Source of the DNA: Hyphomicrobiales bacterium
GTDB lineage: Bacteria; Pseudomonadota; Alphaproteobacteria; Rhizobiales; Rhizobiaceae
Direction of reading: 5' to 3'
NCBI GenBank assembly: GCA_900472925.1
Contig: UCJU01000013.1
Location: 30,093 to 90,395, forward strand
DNA length: 60,303 bases
The notes under the pieces are model-generated. The model ran no database searches, had not been told where the DNA came from, and was given only the letters and a program-made list of their open reading frames with translations. Made by a program: the position numbers and the translations under genes. Below, in pieces: positions 39,436 through 47,169 of the stretch; positions within the stretch are counted from its first letter, which is position 1; each line of letters starts with the position of its first letter.

Positions 39436-40701
39436 ATGGCGTCATCACTCGTGGCTCGTAACGAAGTGCGCGTTGGCCGCGCTTCCGTCACTGCAAAGCG
39501 CAAGCCTGCTGGCTTGGGCAAGTTTTCCGCCATGCTGGGCGGGGGCGTGCTGGCAAGTGTCTGTGCCGTCACGGCCTTTGCGTCTCTGCATGGCATGGCG
39601 CAAGCCTCCCATGGGGTTAAGCCCTTCGACAAGCTGCTCGTCGCCGGTCTGGAGCGCACGTCGCTCGAGGCGGCTGAGCGGAATGTTCACATTCGCAAGT
39701 TTTCCCGTCTTTCCGAAAATGGTCACGGCAGCCAGAAGGCTGTGCGGCTGGCAGCAGAACATCATATCGGAGCCAAGGCTTTTGCCGAGCGTTACGGTGC
39801 TTCCGTTGCCATGAACGCGCATGCGCAGGCCGCTGCTCAAGCCCTGGCTGCGCTGCGCCCATCGGCAATCGTCGATTCGGCACTTGGTCGCAACACCGAA
39901 CTTGCCATGCTGGAAACGCAGGCAAAGGAGCACCCTGCTTTCGAAGTGGCGCTGGGCAAGCCTCAGACAACAACCGACGACGAAATCGATCTGCTGCCAG
40001 AAACCGTTCCGCTGCCGAGCTTCCGTCCGGAGATTGCCCGTACGGTCGATGTCGAGCCGACACCGCGCCCGTCGGTTCCATCTCCTGCGGAAAAGCAAGT
40101 GGCGTCCGTGCCTGCTCCGGCACCTGCGCCAGCGCCCGTTCAACAAAGACCTGCAACCAACATGGTGGCTTTCGCGCGGCCTGATAATCCGATGCGTGAA
40201 ACCAAGATGGATGCGGTTCCGTGGCCAGACCGCGGCAATGGTACGGCCATCTATGATATTTCCGCCGGTGTCGTGCATCTGCCAAGTGGCGAGAAACTCG
40301 AAGCGCACTCCGGCATTGGCAAAATGCGTGACAATCCTGATTTCGTGCATGTCAAAATGCGCGGTGCGACACCTCCATCTGCCTATAAGCTGACGATGCG
40401 CGAATCGCTGTTCCACGGCGTCGAGGCCATTCGCCTTACACCTGAAAGCGGTGTGAACCCGCACGGCCGTAACGGTCTTCTGGCCCATACCTACATGCTG
40501 GCACGGCGTGGCGAGTCCAACGGCTGCGTTGTTTTCAAGGATTACACACGCTTTCTGGCCGCGTTCAAACGGGGCGAAGTCAAGCGCATCGTGGTCGTGC
40601 CGAAGCTTTCGGGACGCTCTTCCATGACGGCGGAAGGGACGACGAAGAGCAGTGGCAAGACATTGTTCGGCATGTTCTCCGGTCGCGGTACGGATTCCTG
40701 A
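39436..40701 (+). CDS. DUF2778 (L,D-transpeptidase-like, Tlde1-related) envelope protein
   Basis: Membrane-anchored protein of 421 residues, probably facing the periplasm. After a basic N-terminus there is one hydrophobic segment (about 30-55). A helical, Ala-rich region (60-175), a Pro/Ala-rich linker (190-245) and a C-terminal DUF2778 domain (about 265-400) follow. The catalytic pair typical of the fold can be seen: H351 in LLAHTYML and C364 in ESNGCVVF, similar to the H...SxGC pattern of L,D-transpeptidases and of the type VI effector Tlde1. There is no secretion system nearby, so a role in remodelling the host's own peptidoglycan is more likely than toxin delivery. The ATG lacks a strong ribosome-binding site. 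DUF2778 proteins are common in Rhizobiales but little studied. Confidence 0.75.
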   Translation: MASSLVARNEVRVGRASVTAKRKPAGLGKFSAMLGGGVLASVCAVTAFASLHGMAQASHGVKPFDKLLVAGLERTSLEAAERNVHIRKFSRLSENGHGSQKAVRLAAEHHIGAKAFAERYGASVAMNAHAQAAAQALAALRPSAIVDSALGRNTELAMLETQAKEHPAFEVALGKPQTTTDDEIDLLPETVPLPSFRPEIARTVDVEPTPRPSVPSPAEKQVASVPAPAPAPAPVQQRPATNMVAFARPDNPMRETKMDAVPWPDRGNGTAIYDISAGVVHLPSGEKLEAHSGIGKMRDNPDFVHVKMRGATPPSAYKLTMRESLFHGVEAIRLTPESGVNPHGRNGLLAHTYMLARRGESNGCVVFKDYTRFLAAFKRGEVKRIVVVPKLSGRSSMTAEGTTKSSGKTLFGMFSGRGTDS

Positions 40702-40707
40702 CGCAGA

Positions 40708-41130
40708 TCAACGCTTGCGCTGCGTCAGCACCATGCCTGCAAGGATGAGCAGCACGCCCAGCGCGCTCGCCCATGCTTTCGGCGGTTGATCACTGAAAAG
40801 ATCCAGCACAACGCCTGATACCATCTGACCGCTGATGACGAGAAGTGCGGTGTTGACCGCGCCGATGCGCGGAATAAGCCAGCTTCCGGATGCGATGAAA
40901 ATGACGCCGATGGGTCCGCCAATGAAGGCGTACCACGGAGCGTCCGCAGCACCCGACGGCAAAAGTCCGCCAATGGCGAGGCCGAGCGCCGTCAACACCA
41001 CGAAGCCGACCAGATGATTCCACAGCGACGCAATCAGCGGTGAGTTTGACAGGCTGAGGCGACCGTTGATCTGACGGCTTAGCGATACGAAGACGCCACC
41101 TGCAAAGGCCACTGCAATCCACATGATCAT
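40708..41130 (-). CDS. YdcZ/DUF606-family DMT transporter subunit
   Basis: Small integral membrane protein of 140 residues with about five helices, resembling the half-size transporters of the DMT superfamily (AFAGGVFVSLSRQINGRL; SGSWLIPRIGAVNTALLVISGQM). It overlaps the next gene upstream by the ATGA arrangement, so the two probably form a heterodimer. It is convergent with the DUF2778 gene with only six bases between stops. Substrate is unknown. Confidence 0.78.
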   Translation of the reverse strand: MIMWIAVAFAGGVFVSLSRQINGRLSLSNSPLIASLWNHLVGFVVLTALGLAIGGLLPSGAADAPWYAFIGGPIGVIFIASGSWLIPRIGAVNTALLVISGQMVSGVVLDLFSDQPPKAWASALGVLLILAGMVLTQRKR

Positions 41131-41609
41131 GCGGCTCTCCCCACGAGAACGATGAGCGCGCTACCGGCGAGGATAAGGGCCACGGCACAAAGGTCACGTC
41201 CATCTGGACGGCGTTTCGGCAAGCCGAAAAGACCCCATAGATCTGCCATGAGGCTGAAAATGACCTGGCCTCCCAGACCGAGGGCAATGGTGCCGGATAA
41301 GGCGAGCCGTGAATTCACCGCGCTGGATGTGAGCATGACGATGGCTGCACCGACGACGCCGCCAGAATAAGCCCAGAACGGTGCCTTCGGTTTTGGAAGC
41401 CGCTCACCCTTCGGTTTCCTGTAAAGGATGGCGAGATAGATGAGAGCAGCGACCGTGCCTGTGCCATGGGCAGTCCATGAGGAAAACAGCGCATTGCCGT
41501 AATGTGCCAGCATGCCGTTGAAATGGACCATCAAGGTCAAGAGGCAACCGCTGGCAAAAGCTGCAGCAAGGTAGAGCGGGTTCAAGCCCGTATGGGTCTT
41601 TTCAATCAT
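41127..41609 (-). CDS. YdcZ/DUF606-family DMT transporter subunit (partner)
   Basis: Second half-size membrane protein, 160 residues and about five helices, with similar layout to the gene downstream (LYLAAAFASGCLLTLMVHFNGML; IALGLGGQVIFSLMADLWGLFG). It is the first gene of the pair on the minus strand and ends in an ATGA overlap with the second. An extension to 41714 adds 35 residues with no membrane character, so the ATG at 41609 was taken, although no strong ribosome-binding site precedes it. Confidence 0.76.
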   Translation of the reverse strand: MIEKTHTGLNPLYLAAAFASGCLLTLMVHFNGMLAHYGNALFSSWTAHGTGTVAALIYLAILYRKPKGERLPKPKAPFWAYSGGVVGAAIVMLTSSAVNSRLALSGTIALGLGGQVIFSLMADLWGLFGLPKRRPDGRDLCAVALILAGSALIVLVGRAA

Positions 41610-41739
41610 GATGGCCAATGCTTGAGAGGGTGATTCAGCTTTAGCCGATATGTCCTTGAAGCAAAATCGAATTTCGCTAAAAACCGGAAGGTGGCCGCAT
41701 TTTATCGGAACCAAAAACCACGTCGGTTGTTAAGTGGTC

Positions 41740-41868
41740 ATGAAGAAAACGACCCGCAAACCACTGAACCGCATGACCATTTTTGTCATCTCGATTTTCA
41801 TTCTGGCGATCATTGTCGCCGCCATTTATTTGATTGGCTTCACGCCTGGTGAGACGCCTCCGGTTTGA
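41740..41868 (+). CDS. Small single-span membrane protein, 42 residues
   Basis: Short gene in the gap between the transporter pair and the glycosyltransferase. The product has a basic start (MKKTTRKPLNRM), one very hydrophobic span (about 13-33) and a short Pro/Glu tail (FTPGETPPV). The basic-inside pattern predicts the N-terminus in the cytoplasm. The ribosome-binding site is weak (AAGTGG five bases before). The end overlaps the 3' end of the opposite-strand glycosyltransferase gene by 29 bases. No family is recognised. The layout looks like a real small membrane protein, but chance cannot be excluded. Confidence 0.45.
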   Translation: MKKTTRKPLNRMTIFVISIFILAIIVAAIYLIGFTPGETPPV

Positions 41869-42694
41869 TGACCGATATCTCAGCGTGTGCTGTGATGCGT
41901 TTTGGATATTGCGATGGCCTGTCATTCGTGAGCCACGAAAACACCAAGCGTGAGCCCCTGAACAGGAACCGCGTGACTTCCAAATAGGCGCGCACGGGCA
42001 GTACTGTGAAATATCTCCACTTCGGCAAGCGAAATGCACGCAGCCCGCGTTGAACCTGGCTTTCGCATTCTGCATCCTGACTGGCGCAGAGGGGATAGAC
42101 GAAAGCTGATTTCAGCCCTGCAAGATATTCCAGATCGTAAGCGATATCGTAGGCCAGCCGCATCGGCACAAGCCTCGTGGTCATCCATTTTGCCGCTTTG
42201 CGGTTGATGATATAGGCGCCCGAGCCCTTTTCCCGGGTCAAGGTTATCGCCAGCGACTTTTCGTCGGATATGCGCTTGAATGGAAACTTGCGGCCGTTGC
42301 TGACGGTCGAGAGCCGAAGGATGTCCCAGTGGTCCGAGTGCTCTATTGCGGTGTCGATCGTCTGGACGAAATCGCTTTCGAAAGTGACGTCGTCCTCGAG
42401 AACCAGGGCGAAATCGGAATCACCTTTCAGAAACGTTTTGGCGCAGTTGATGTGGCTAAGATAACAGCCGACCTCAGGCGGCGACGTACGTCTGCCATGC
42501 ATAAGCATGTAGGATAATTCTGAAAACTCCGGTATCGGGAAGGTCAGCTTTCTGCCGTCAGTCGCTTCGATCCGCTCCACCGGGAGACCGAGTTCACTGA
42601 TTTTGGAGAACATGGCGTCACGTCGTTTCTCGGCGCCGCTGAGGTTTATGAGGTAAACATCAAGTTTAAAATTAGAATTCAGTAAAGAGTACAC
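41840..42694 (-). CDS. Glycosyltransferase family 25 (LPS/LOS-type)
   Basis: Predicted sugar transferase of 284 residues with GT25 hallmarks: DVYLINLSGAEKRRDAM at the start, the acidic sugar-nucleotide motif FALVLEDDVTF, PEVGCYLSHINCAKTF, and GSGAYIINRKAAKWM. These enzymes often add galactose or glucose to lipopolysaccharide. The proposed GTG at 42694 has AGGGG five bases before it; the longer frame to 42769 starts with an unsupported GTG. Codon use at the 5' end is visibly AT-richer than neighbouring genes, a hint of transfer. There is no other polysaccharide gene nearby, and acceptor and donor are unknown. Confidence 0.8.
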   Translation of the reverse strand: MYSLLNSNFKLDVYLINLSGAEKRRDAMFSKISELGLPVERIEATDGRKLTFPIPEFSELSYMLMHGRRTSPPEVGCYLSHINCAKTFLKGDSDFALVLEDDVTFESDFVQTIDTAIEHSDHWDILRLSTVSNGRKFPFKRISDEKSLAITLTREKGSGAYIINRKAAKWMTTRLVPMRLAYDIAYDLEYLAGLKSAFVYPLCASQDAECESQVQRGLRAFRLPKWRYFTVLPVRAYLEVTRFLFRGSRLVFSWLTNDRPSQYPKRITAHAEISVIKPEASHQA

Positions 42695-42818
42695 GGATTC
42701 CCCTAAGCACAGCGGGCCATATATGGAGAATCTATTGCATTTATCTGTTTTAAAGTGAATATCCCGCACTGTCGGACCACAGGAAACTATGAATTCCCGT
42801 GACCCAGAAGGCAGCGCC

Positions 42819-45284
42819 TCAAACCCGCTCCACGAAGCCGTCCAGAACGCGCTTTTGCCCGGCGCGGTCGAAGTCGATGGTCAGCTTGTTGCCCTCCACA
42901 CCTGCAACATTACCGTTTCCGAACTTCATGTGAAAGACGCGGTCGCCGATGAAGAATTTCGATGGTGTGTCGGCTACGGATTTCGCCACCAGTTCGCCAT
43001 CGATAGTACGGCTTTTCGGGCCACTCTCGCCGTAGCCGATGCGCTCTACCGCGTGGCCGGAACGACTGCCCCAATTGTCGCGGGTGGCATCTGACTTGTT
43101 GGCCTGCGCGCGTTTCCAGCCCGGCGTCGAATAATTGTTGGTGAACGGATCTGCCGCGTCGAAACGCGACTGGCCGTAGCCGCCACGTCCACCATAACCA
43201 CCGTAATTGTTATCCGACGCCGACACCTCAACATGGTTAGGTGGCAATTCTTCCAGAAAGCGTGACGGGATCGTCGCCTGCCACAGGCCATGAATACGAC
43301 GGTTGGAGACAAACCAGATGTGGCAGCGGCGCTTGGCACGGGTGATGCCGACATAGGCGAGACGCCGCTCTTCCTCCAACCCGGAACGGCCGCCTTCATC
43401 CAGTGAACGCTGGTGCGGGAAGAGGCCTTCTTCCCAGCCGGGCAGGAAGACCGTCTCGAACTCAAGCCCCTTGGCGGAATGCAACGTCATGATAGAGACG
43501 GCATCGAGTTCGGCGTTCTTTTCCGTGTCCATCACCAGTGCGACATGCTCGAGAAAGCTGCGCATGCTCTCATAGGCTTCCATGGAACGGATGAGTTCTT
43601 TCAGGTTTTCCAATCTGCCGGGACCTTCGGCGGTCTTATCCGCCTGCCACATGGCGGTGTAGCCGCTCTCATCGAGAATTTGCTCCGCTAGGACAGTGTG
43701 TTCGGTGTTCTCGAGCAGCGTCTGCCAGCGTCGGAAATCCTGGACGACATCGAACAGTGCCTTGCGCGCCTTCGGCTTCAGCTCATCGGTTTCGATGATG
43801 TCGGCAGCAGCAGCGAGCATGGGAATGTCGCGCGCGCGCGCATAGTCATGCAGGTTGCGCACCGTGGTGTCGCCGAGGCCGCGCTTTGGCGTGTTGATGA
43901 TGCGTTCAAACGCCAGATCGTCGGCGGATTGGCACACGAGCCGGAAATAGGCGAGCGCGTCGCGTATTTCGAGGCGCTCGTAGAAGCGTGGACCGCCGAT
44001 GACACGGTAGTTCAGGCCCAGCGTGACGAAGCGATCTTCGAACTCGCGCATCTGAAACGAAGCACGCACAAGGATGGCCATGTTGTTGAGCGGGTGCTTC
44101 GTGCGCTGAAGTTGCTCGATCTCTTCGCCAACGGCGCGGGCTTCCTCTTCCGAATCCCAGGCCGCGTGAACCACGACCTTTTCGTCGTCCGGTTCGCTGC
44201 GATCGGTGAAAAGGGTCTTGCCGAGGCGGCCCTCATTGTGGGCGATCAAATGTCCGGCAGCGCCGAGAATATGCTCGGTGGAGCGGTAGTTCCGCTCCAG
44301 CTTGATGACTTTTGCGCCGGGGAAATCCTTGTCGAAGCGCAGGATATTGTCCACCTCCGCACCACGCCAACCATAGATCGACTGATCATCGTCACCCACG
44401 CAGCAGACATTCTGCGGCTCGCCCTTGGGGCGCTGCGCCAGCAGCCGAAGCCACATATACTGGCAGGTGTTGGTGTCCTGATACTCGTCCACCAGAATGT
44501 AGCGGAACTTCTGGTGATACTCTTTCAAAATGTCGGGGTGGTTGCGAAAGATCGTGATCGGGTGCAGCAGCAGATCGCCGAAATCACAGGCGTTCAATGT
44601 TTTCAGTCTTGCCTGATAGGCGGCGTAAAGCTCACGGCCCTTGCCATTGGCAAAGGCGCGGCTGTCGCCTTCTGGAATCTCCGGCGGGGTCAGCCCCTTG
44701 TTCTTCCAGCCATCGATCATGCCTGCGAACTGCTTGGCAGGCCAGCGCTTGTCGTCCAGACCCTCGGCCTGGATGAGCTGCTTCAACAGTCGCACCACAT
44801 CGTCGGTGTCGAGAATGGTGAAATCGGATTTGAGGCCCATCAGCTCCGCATGGCGACGCAGCAGTTTAACACCGATGGAGTGGAAGGTGCCAAGCCACGG
44901 CATGCCTTCGACTGCCCCGCCGACGAGAACGCCGATACGTTCCTTCATCTCGCGCGCGGCCTTGTTGGTGAAGGTCACGGCCAGAATCTGGCTGGGATAG
45001 ACGCGGCCCGTTGCGAGAATATGGGCAATGCGGGTGGTCAACACACGCGTTTTGCCCGTACCCGCACCGGCCAGAACCAGAACGGGGCCTTCCAGAGTTT
45101 CGACCGCTTCACGCTGTTCCGGATTCAGGCCCGCGAGATAATCGGGCGCAGCGCGTCCCTTATCACGCGCTGCCATGGCCTGCGCGGCAATGCCCAAACC
45201 ACCGGCGGCGGGTGCAGCAGGCTGGCGGCGTGGCTCGGAGGGTTCTTCATCGAAGAACGGCATATCGTCGAAACTGTTACTCAT
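42819..45284 (-). CDS. uvrD: UvrD/Rep-type DNA helicase (superfamily 1)
   Basis: 3'-5' helicase of 821 residues acting in nucleotide excision and mismatch repair, and in removal of RecA or stalled polymerases. Walker A GAGTGKT is at 73-79, after the Q-motif LNPEQREAV. Walker B is in ILVDEYQDTN, and VGDDDQSIYGWRGA, the motif IV-VI region VSIMTLHSAKGLEF and RLAYVGITRAK are all present. The N-terminus has about 40 residues of low complexity before the core. The C-terminal tail ends in a Tudor-like domain (GDRVFHMKFGNGNVAGVEG). The ATG at 45284 is preferred to the TTG at 45293. A long open frame on the opposite strand is a codon-bias shadow. Confidence 0.95.
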   Translation of the reverse strand: MSNSFDDMPFFDEEPSEPRRQPAAPAAGGLGIAAQAMAARDKGRAAPDYLAGLNPEQREAVETLEGPVLVLAGAGTGKTRVLTTRIAHILATGRVYPSQILAVTFTNKAAREMKERIGVLVGGAVEGMPWLGTFHSIGVKLLRRHAELMGLKSDFTILDTDDVVRLLKQLIQAEGLDDKRWPAKQFAGMIDGWKNKGLTPPEIPEGDSRAFANGKGRELYAAYQARLKTLNACDFGDLLLHPITIFRNHPDILKEYHQKFRYILVDEYQDTNTCQYMWLRLLAQRPKGEPQNVCCVGDDDQSIYGWRGAEVDNILRFDKDFPGAKVIKLERNYRSTEHILGAAGHLIAHNEGRLGKTLFTDRSEPDDEKVVVHAAWDSEEEARAVGEEIEQLQRTKHPLNNMAILVRASFQMREFEDRFVTLGLNYRVIGGPRFYERLEIRDALAYFRLVCQSADDLAFERIINTPKRGLGDTTVRNLHDYARARDIPMLAAAADIIETDELKPKARKALFDVVQDFRRWQTLLENTEHTVLAEQILDESGYTAMWQADKTAEGPGRLENLKELIRSMEAYESMRSFLEHVALVMDTEKNAELDAVSIMTLHSAKGLEFETVFLPGWEEGLFPHQRSLDEGGRSGLEEERRLAYVGITRAKRRCHIWFVSNRRIHGLWQATIPSRFLEELPPNHVEVSASDNNYGGYGGRGGYGQSRFDAADPFTNNYSTPGWKRAQANKSDATRDNWGSRSGHAVERIGYGESGPKSRTIDGELVAKSVADTPSKFFIGDRVFHMKFGNGNVAGVEGNKLTIDFDRAGQKRVLDGFVERV

Positions 45285-45378
45285 AGAGCCCAATGTAGTG
45301 ATTCGGGATGGAAAGGCCAGAACCGTGTTCTGCTTTTATTCCACTTTCAACCACCAAAACGCCTATTCCAAGGCATTT

Positions 45379-45792
45379 TCACGCTGACATCGCGTCCGCA
45401 TCGAAGGCAGCGTCTACGGGAAGTTGCAGCGCGACCGCAAGCTGGTTGGTCTTGCCCGCGAGCGCCACGACGCGCATCAAATCCGCATGCTGTTGCGCCG
45501 TCGTGCCTTTCGCTTTGGCCGCTGCGGTGTGGGAATGAGCGCAATAGGAGCAGCCGTTTGTCACAGATACCGCGATGTAGAGCATTTCCTTGACGAGCGG
45601 GTCGAGCGCAGACGGTGTTGCCATCACGGCTTTGACCTCGCCCCAGGTCTTTTCCAGAAGGTGGGGATCAAAGGCGAGATAAAGCCACATGTTGTTGATG
45701 AAATCGGATTTCCGGGTCATCCTGATATCATCGAAAACCGCTTTTACCCGCGGGTTCGCCTCTGGGTCCTGTGGCTTCGATACGGTAGTCAT
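45379..45792 (-). CDS. Carboxymuconolactone decarboxylase / AhpD-like protein
   Basis: All-helical protein of 137 residues with the AhpD-type redox site C-x2-C (C81, C84) followed by H88 in NGCSYCAHSHTA. Such proteins reduce peroxides or peroxynitrite with a partner or act as decarboxylase-like oxidoreductases. It is upstream of uvrD on the same strand and divergent from the RND efflux genes, with about 230 bases between them. The family is clear, but the specific activity is not. Confidence 0.85.
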   Translation of the reverse strand: MTTVSKPQDPEANPRVKAVFDDIRMTRKSDFINNMWLYLAFDPHLLEKTWGEVKAVMATPSALDPLVKEMLYIAVSVTNGCSYCAHSHTAAAKAKGTTAQQHADLMRVVALAGKTNQLAVALQLPVDAAFDADAMSA

Positions 45793-46023
45793 CGCTCATC
45801 TCCTCCAAGGTGAAACCAAATTCGGTTCAGTTTGCTGAGGCCATGGACCTCTGTACAGGCTTGAATGCGTTCAGCTTTAGAAAAGCGTCGCAAATTACCA
45901 TTATGTAAGAAACGGATTTGTGCGTTGCGTTGTTTAGGGCATGCAAGGATACTGCCGCCAACTATAAAAGGGGCCGCAATCTATTGATATGCGGTAGCGA
46001 AGAGTTTCAATTCGGAGAATTAT

Positions 46024-47169
46024 ATGCAGCTTTGGAAGCAGGTCGGTGTCAGTCTGGCTGTCGTGGGCGCTGGTGTTTGTCTTTGGGCGTTCATGTCGCC
46101 CGATGGCAGAAATGTGCTTGCGAAAGTCGGGCTTGCGAGTGCCGAGCAACCTGCGACCCAAACCGCTGCTGGTCCTGGTGCGGGGCGCGGGCAGGGCGGT
46201 GGCCGAGCAAACAGCGCAACTTTGGTGGCTCTTGCACCGGTAAAGACCGGCACCGTCAACGACAGGCTGAACGCCATCGGCAATGGCGAGGCCATTCAGT
46301 CCGTCGTGGTCACGCCGCAGGCGTCTGGGCTTATTTCCGAAATCCTCGTATCCTCCGGCCAGAGCGTCAAAAAGGGCGATGTGCTGGCGCGGCTTGACGA
46401 TGACGAGCAGATTATCGAACGTGAGAAGGCGCAGGTCTCATTGAAAAGTGCGGTCGAGAAATCGACGTCGTACAGAAATCTGCGTTCCGTGGCCCGGCTG
46501 GATGTGCTCGATGCGCAGATTGCCGAAGAGTCCGCCAAGCTCGCTGTCAGCACTGCCGAGCTGAATTTCAAGCGCCGCAACATCGTGGCACCCATCGATG
46601 GCATTGCCGGTATCGTCGCCATTAACATCGGTGACAATGCCACGACGCAGACCAGCATCGTCAGCATCGATGACCGCACGAAAATTCTCGTCAACTTCTG
46701 GGCTCCGGAGCGTTTTACGACCGCCATCAAGATTGGCATGCCGGTGGAGGCGACCTCCATTTCCCGCCCGGGCGAGACCTTCAAGGGCAAAGTCGAGGCC
46801 GTCGATAACCGTGTGGATGAGGCGAGCCGAACGGTTCGCGTTCGCGCCGTGTTCGACAATGCCAATGACGAATTGCGCGCGGGCATGTCCTTTGCCGTGA
46901 CCATGGGCTTTACCGGCGAAAATTATCCATCCGTCGATCCGCTGGCCGTGCAGTGGGATGCCGAAGGTTCCTATGTGTGGCGGGTGAAGGATGACAAGTC
47001 GCACAAGGTTCGTGTTCAGGTCGTTCAGCGCAACCCGGATTCCGTGCTGGTCAAGGCGGATCTGGCGCAGGATGAGCCCGTCGTGATCGAGGGCTTGCAG
47101 CGCGTTCGCGAAGGTGGTGCGGTGCGCACCGCAGGCCAGAAGAAAGCACCGGAGGTCGCCAGCCGATGA
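46024..47169 (+). CDS. RND efflux periplasmic adaptor (membrane fusion protein)
   Basis: Periplasmic adaptor of 381 residues linking the RND pump to an outer membrane channel. The N-terminal membrane anchor or signal (about 5-25) is followed by a Gly/Ala-rich stretch, a lipoyl half-motif (VVVTPQASGLISEILVSSGQSVKKGDVLARLDD), a short coiled-coil hairpin (about 125-165), a second lipoyl half, a beta-barrel and a proximal domain. It overlaps the pump gene by four bases (ATGA), so they are translated together. There is no TetR-type regulator or TolC-like channel adjacent. Confidence 0.93.
   Translation: MQLWKQVGVSLAVVGAGVCLWAFMSPDGRNVLAKVGLASAEQPATQTAAGPGAGRGQGGGRANSATLVALAPVKTGTVNDRLNAIGNGEAIQSVVVTPQASGLISEILVSSGQSVKKGDVLARLDDDEQIIEREKAQVSLKSAVEKSTSYRNLRSVARLDVLDAQIAEESAKLAVSTAELNFKRRNIVAPIDGIAGIVAINIGDNATTQTSIVSIDDRTKILVNFWAPERFTTAIKIGMPVEATSISRPGETFKGKVEAVDNRVDEASRTVRVRAVFDNANDELRAGMSFAVTMGFTGENYPSVDPLAVQWDAEGSYVWRVKDDKSHKVRVQVVQRNPDSVLVKADLAQDEPVVIEGLQRVREGGAVRTAGQKKAPEVASR

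Noticed and set aside
39216..39461. 81-codon frame before the DUF2778 gene
   Set aside because: Runs into the DUF2778 gene in another frame and lacks a ribosome-binding site; the 56-codon frame at 39257 is the better, though weak, candidate.
39436..40701. Type VI toxin effector interpretation
   Set aside because: There is no immunity gene, secretion marker or T6SS gene nearby, and the protein has its own membrane anchor.
43698..45593. 631-codon open frame on the + strand opposite uvrD
   Set aside because: It mirrors uvrD in antisense, has no recognisable domain and is explained by GC-rich third codon positions leaving few stops.
45379..47169. Novel defence or stress island around the AhpD-like and efflux genes
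   Set aside because: All genes belong to common families and show ordinary organisation; nothing supports a defence role.
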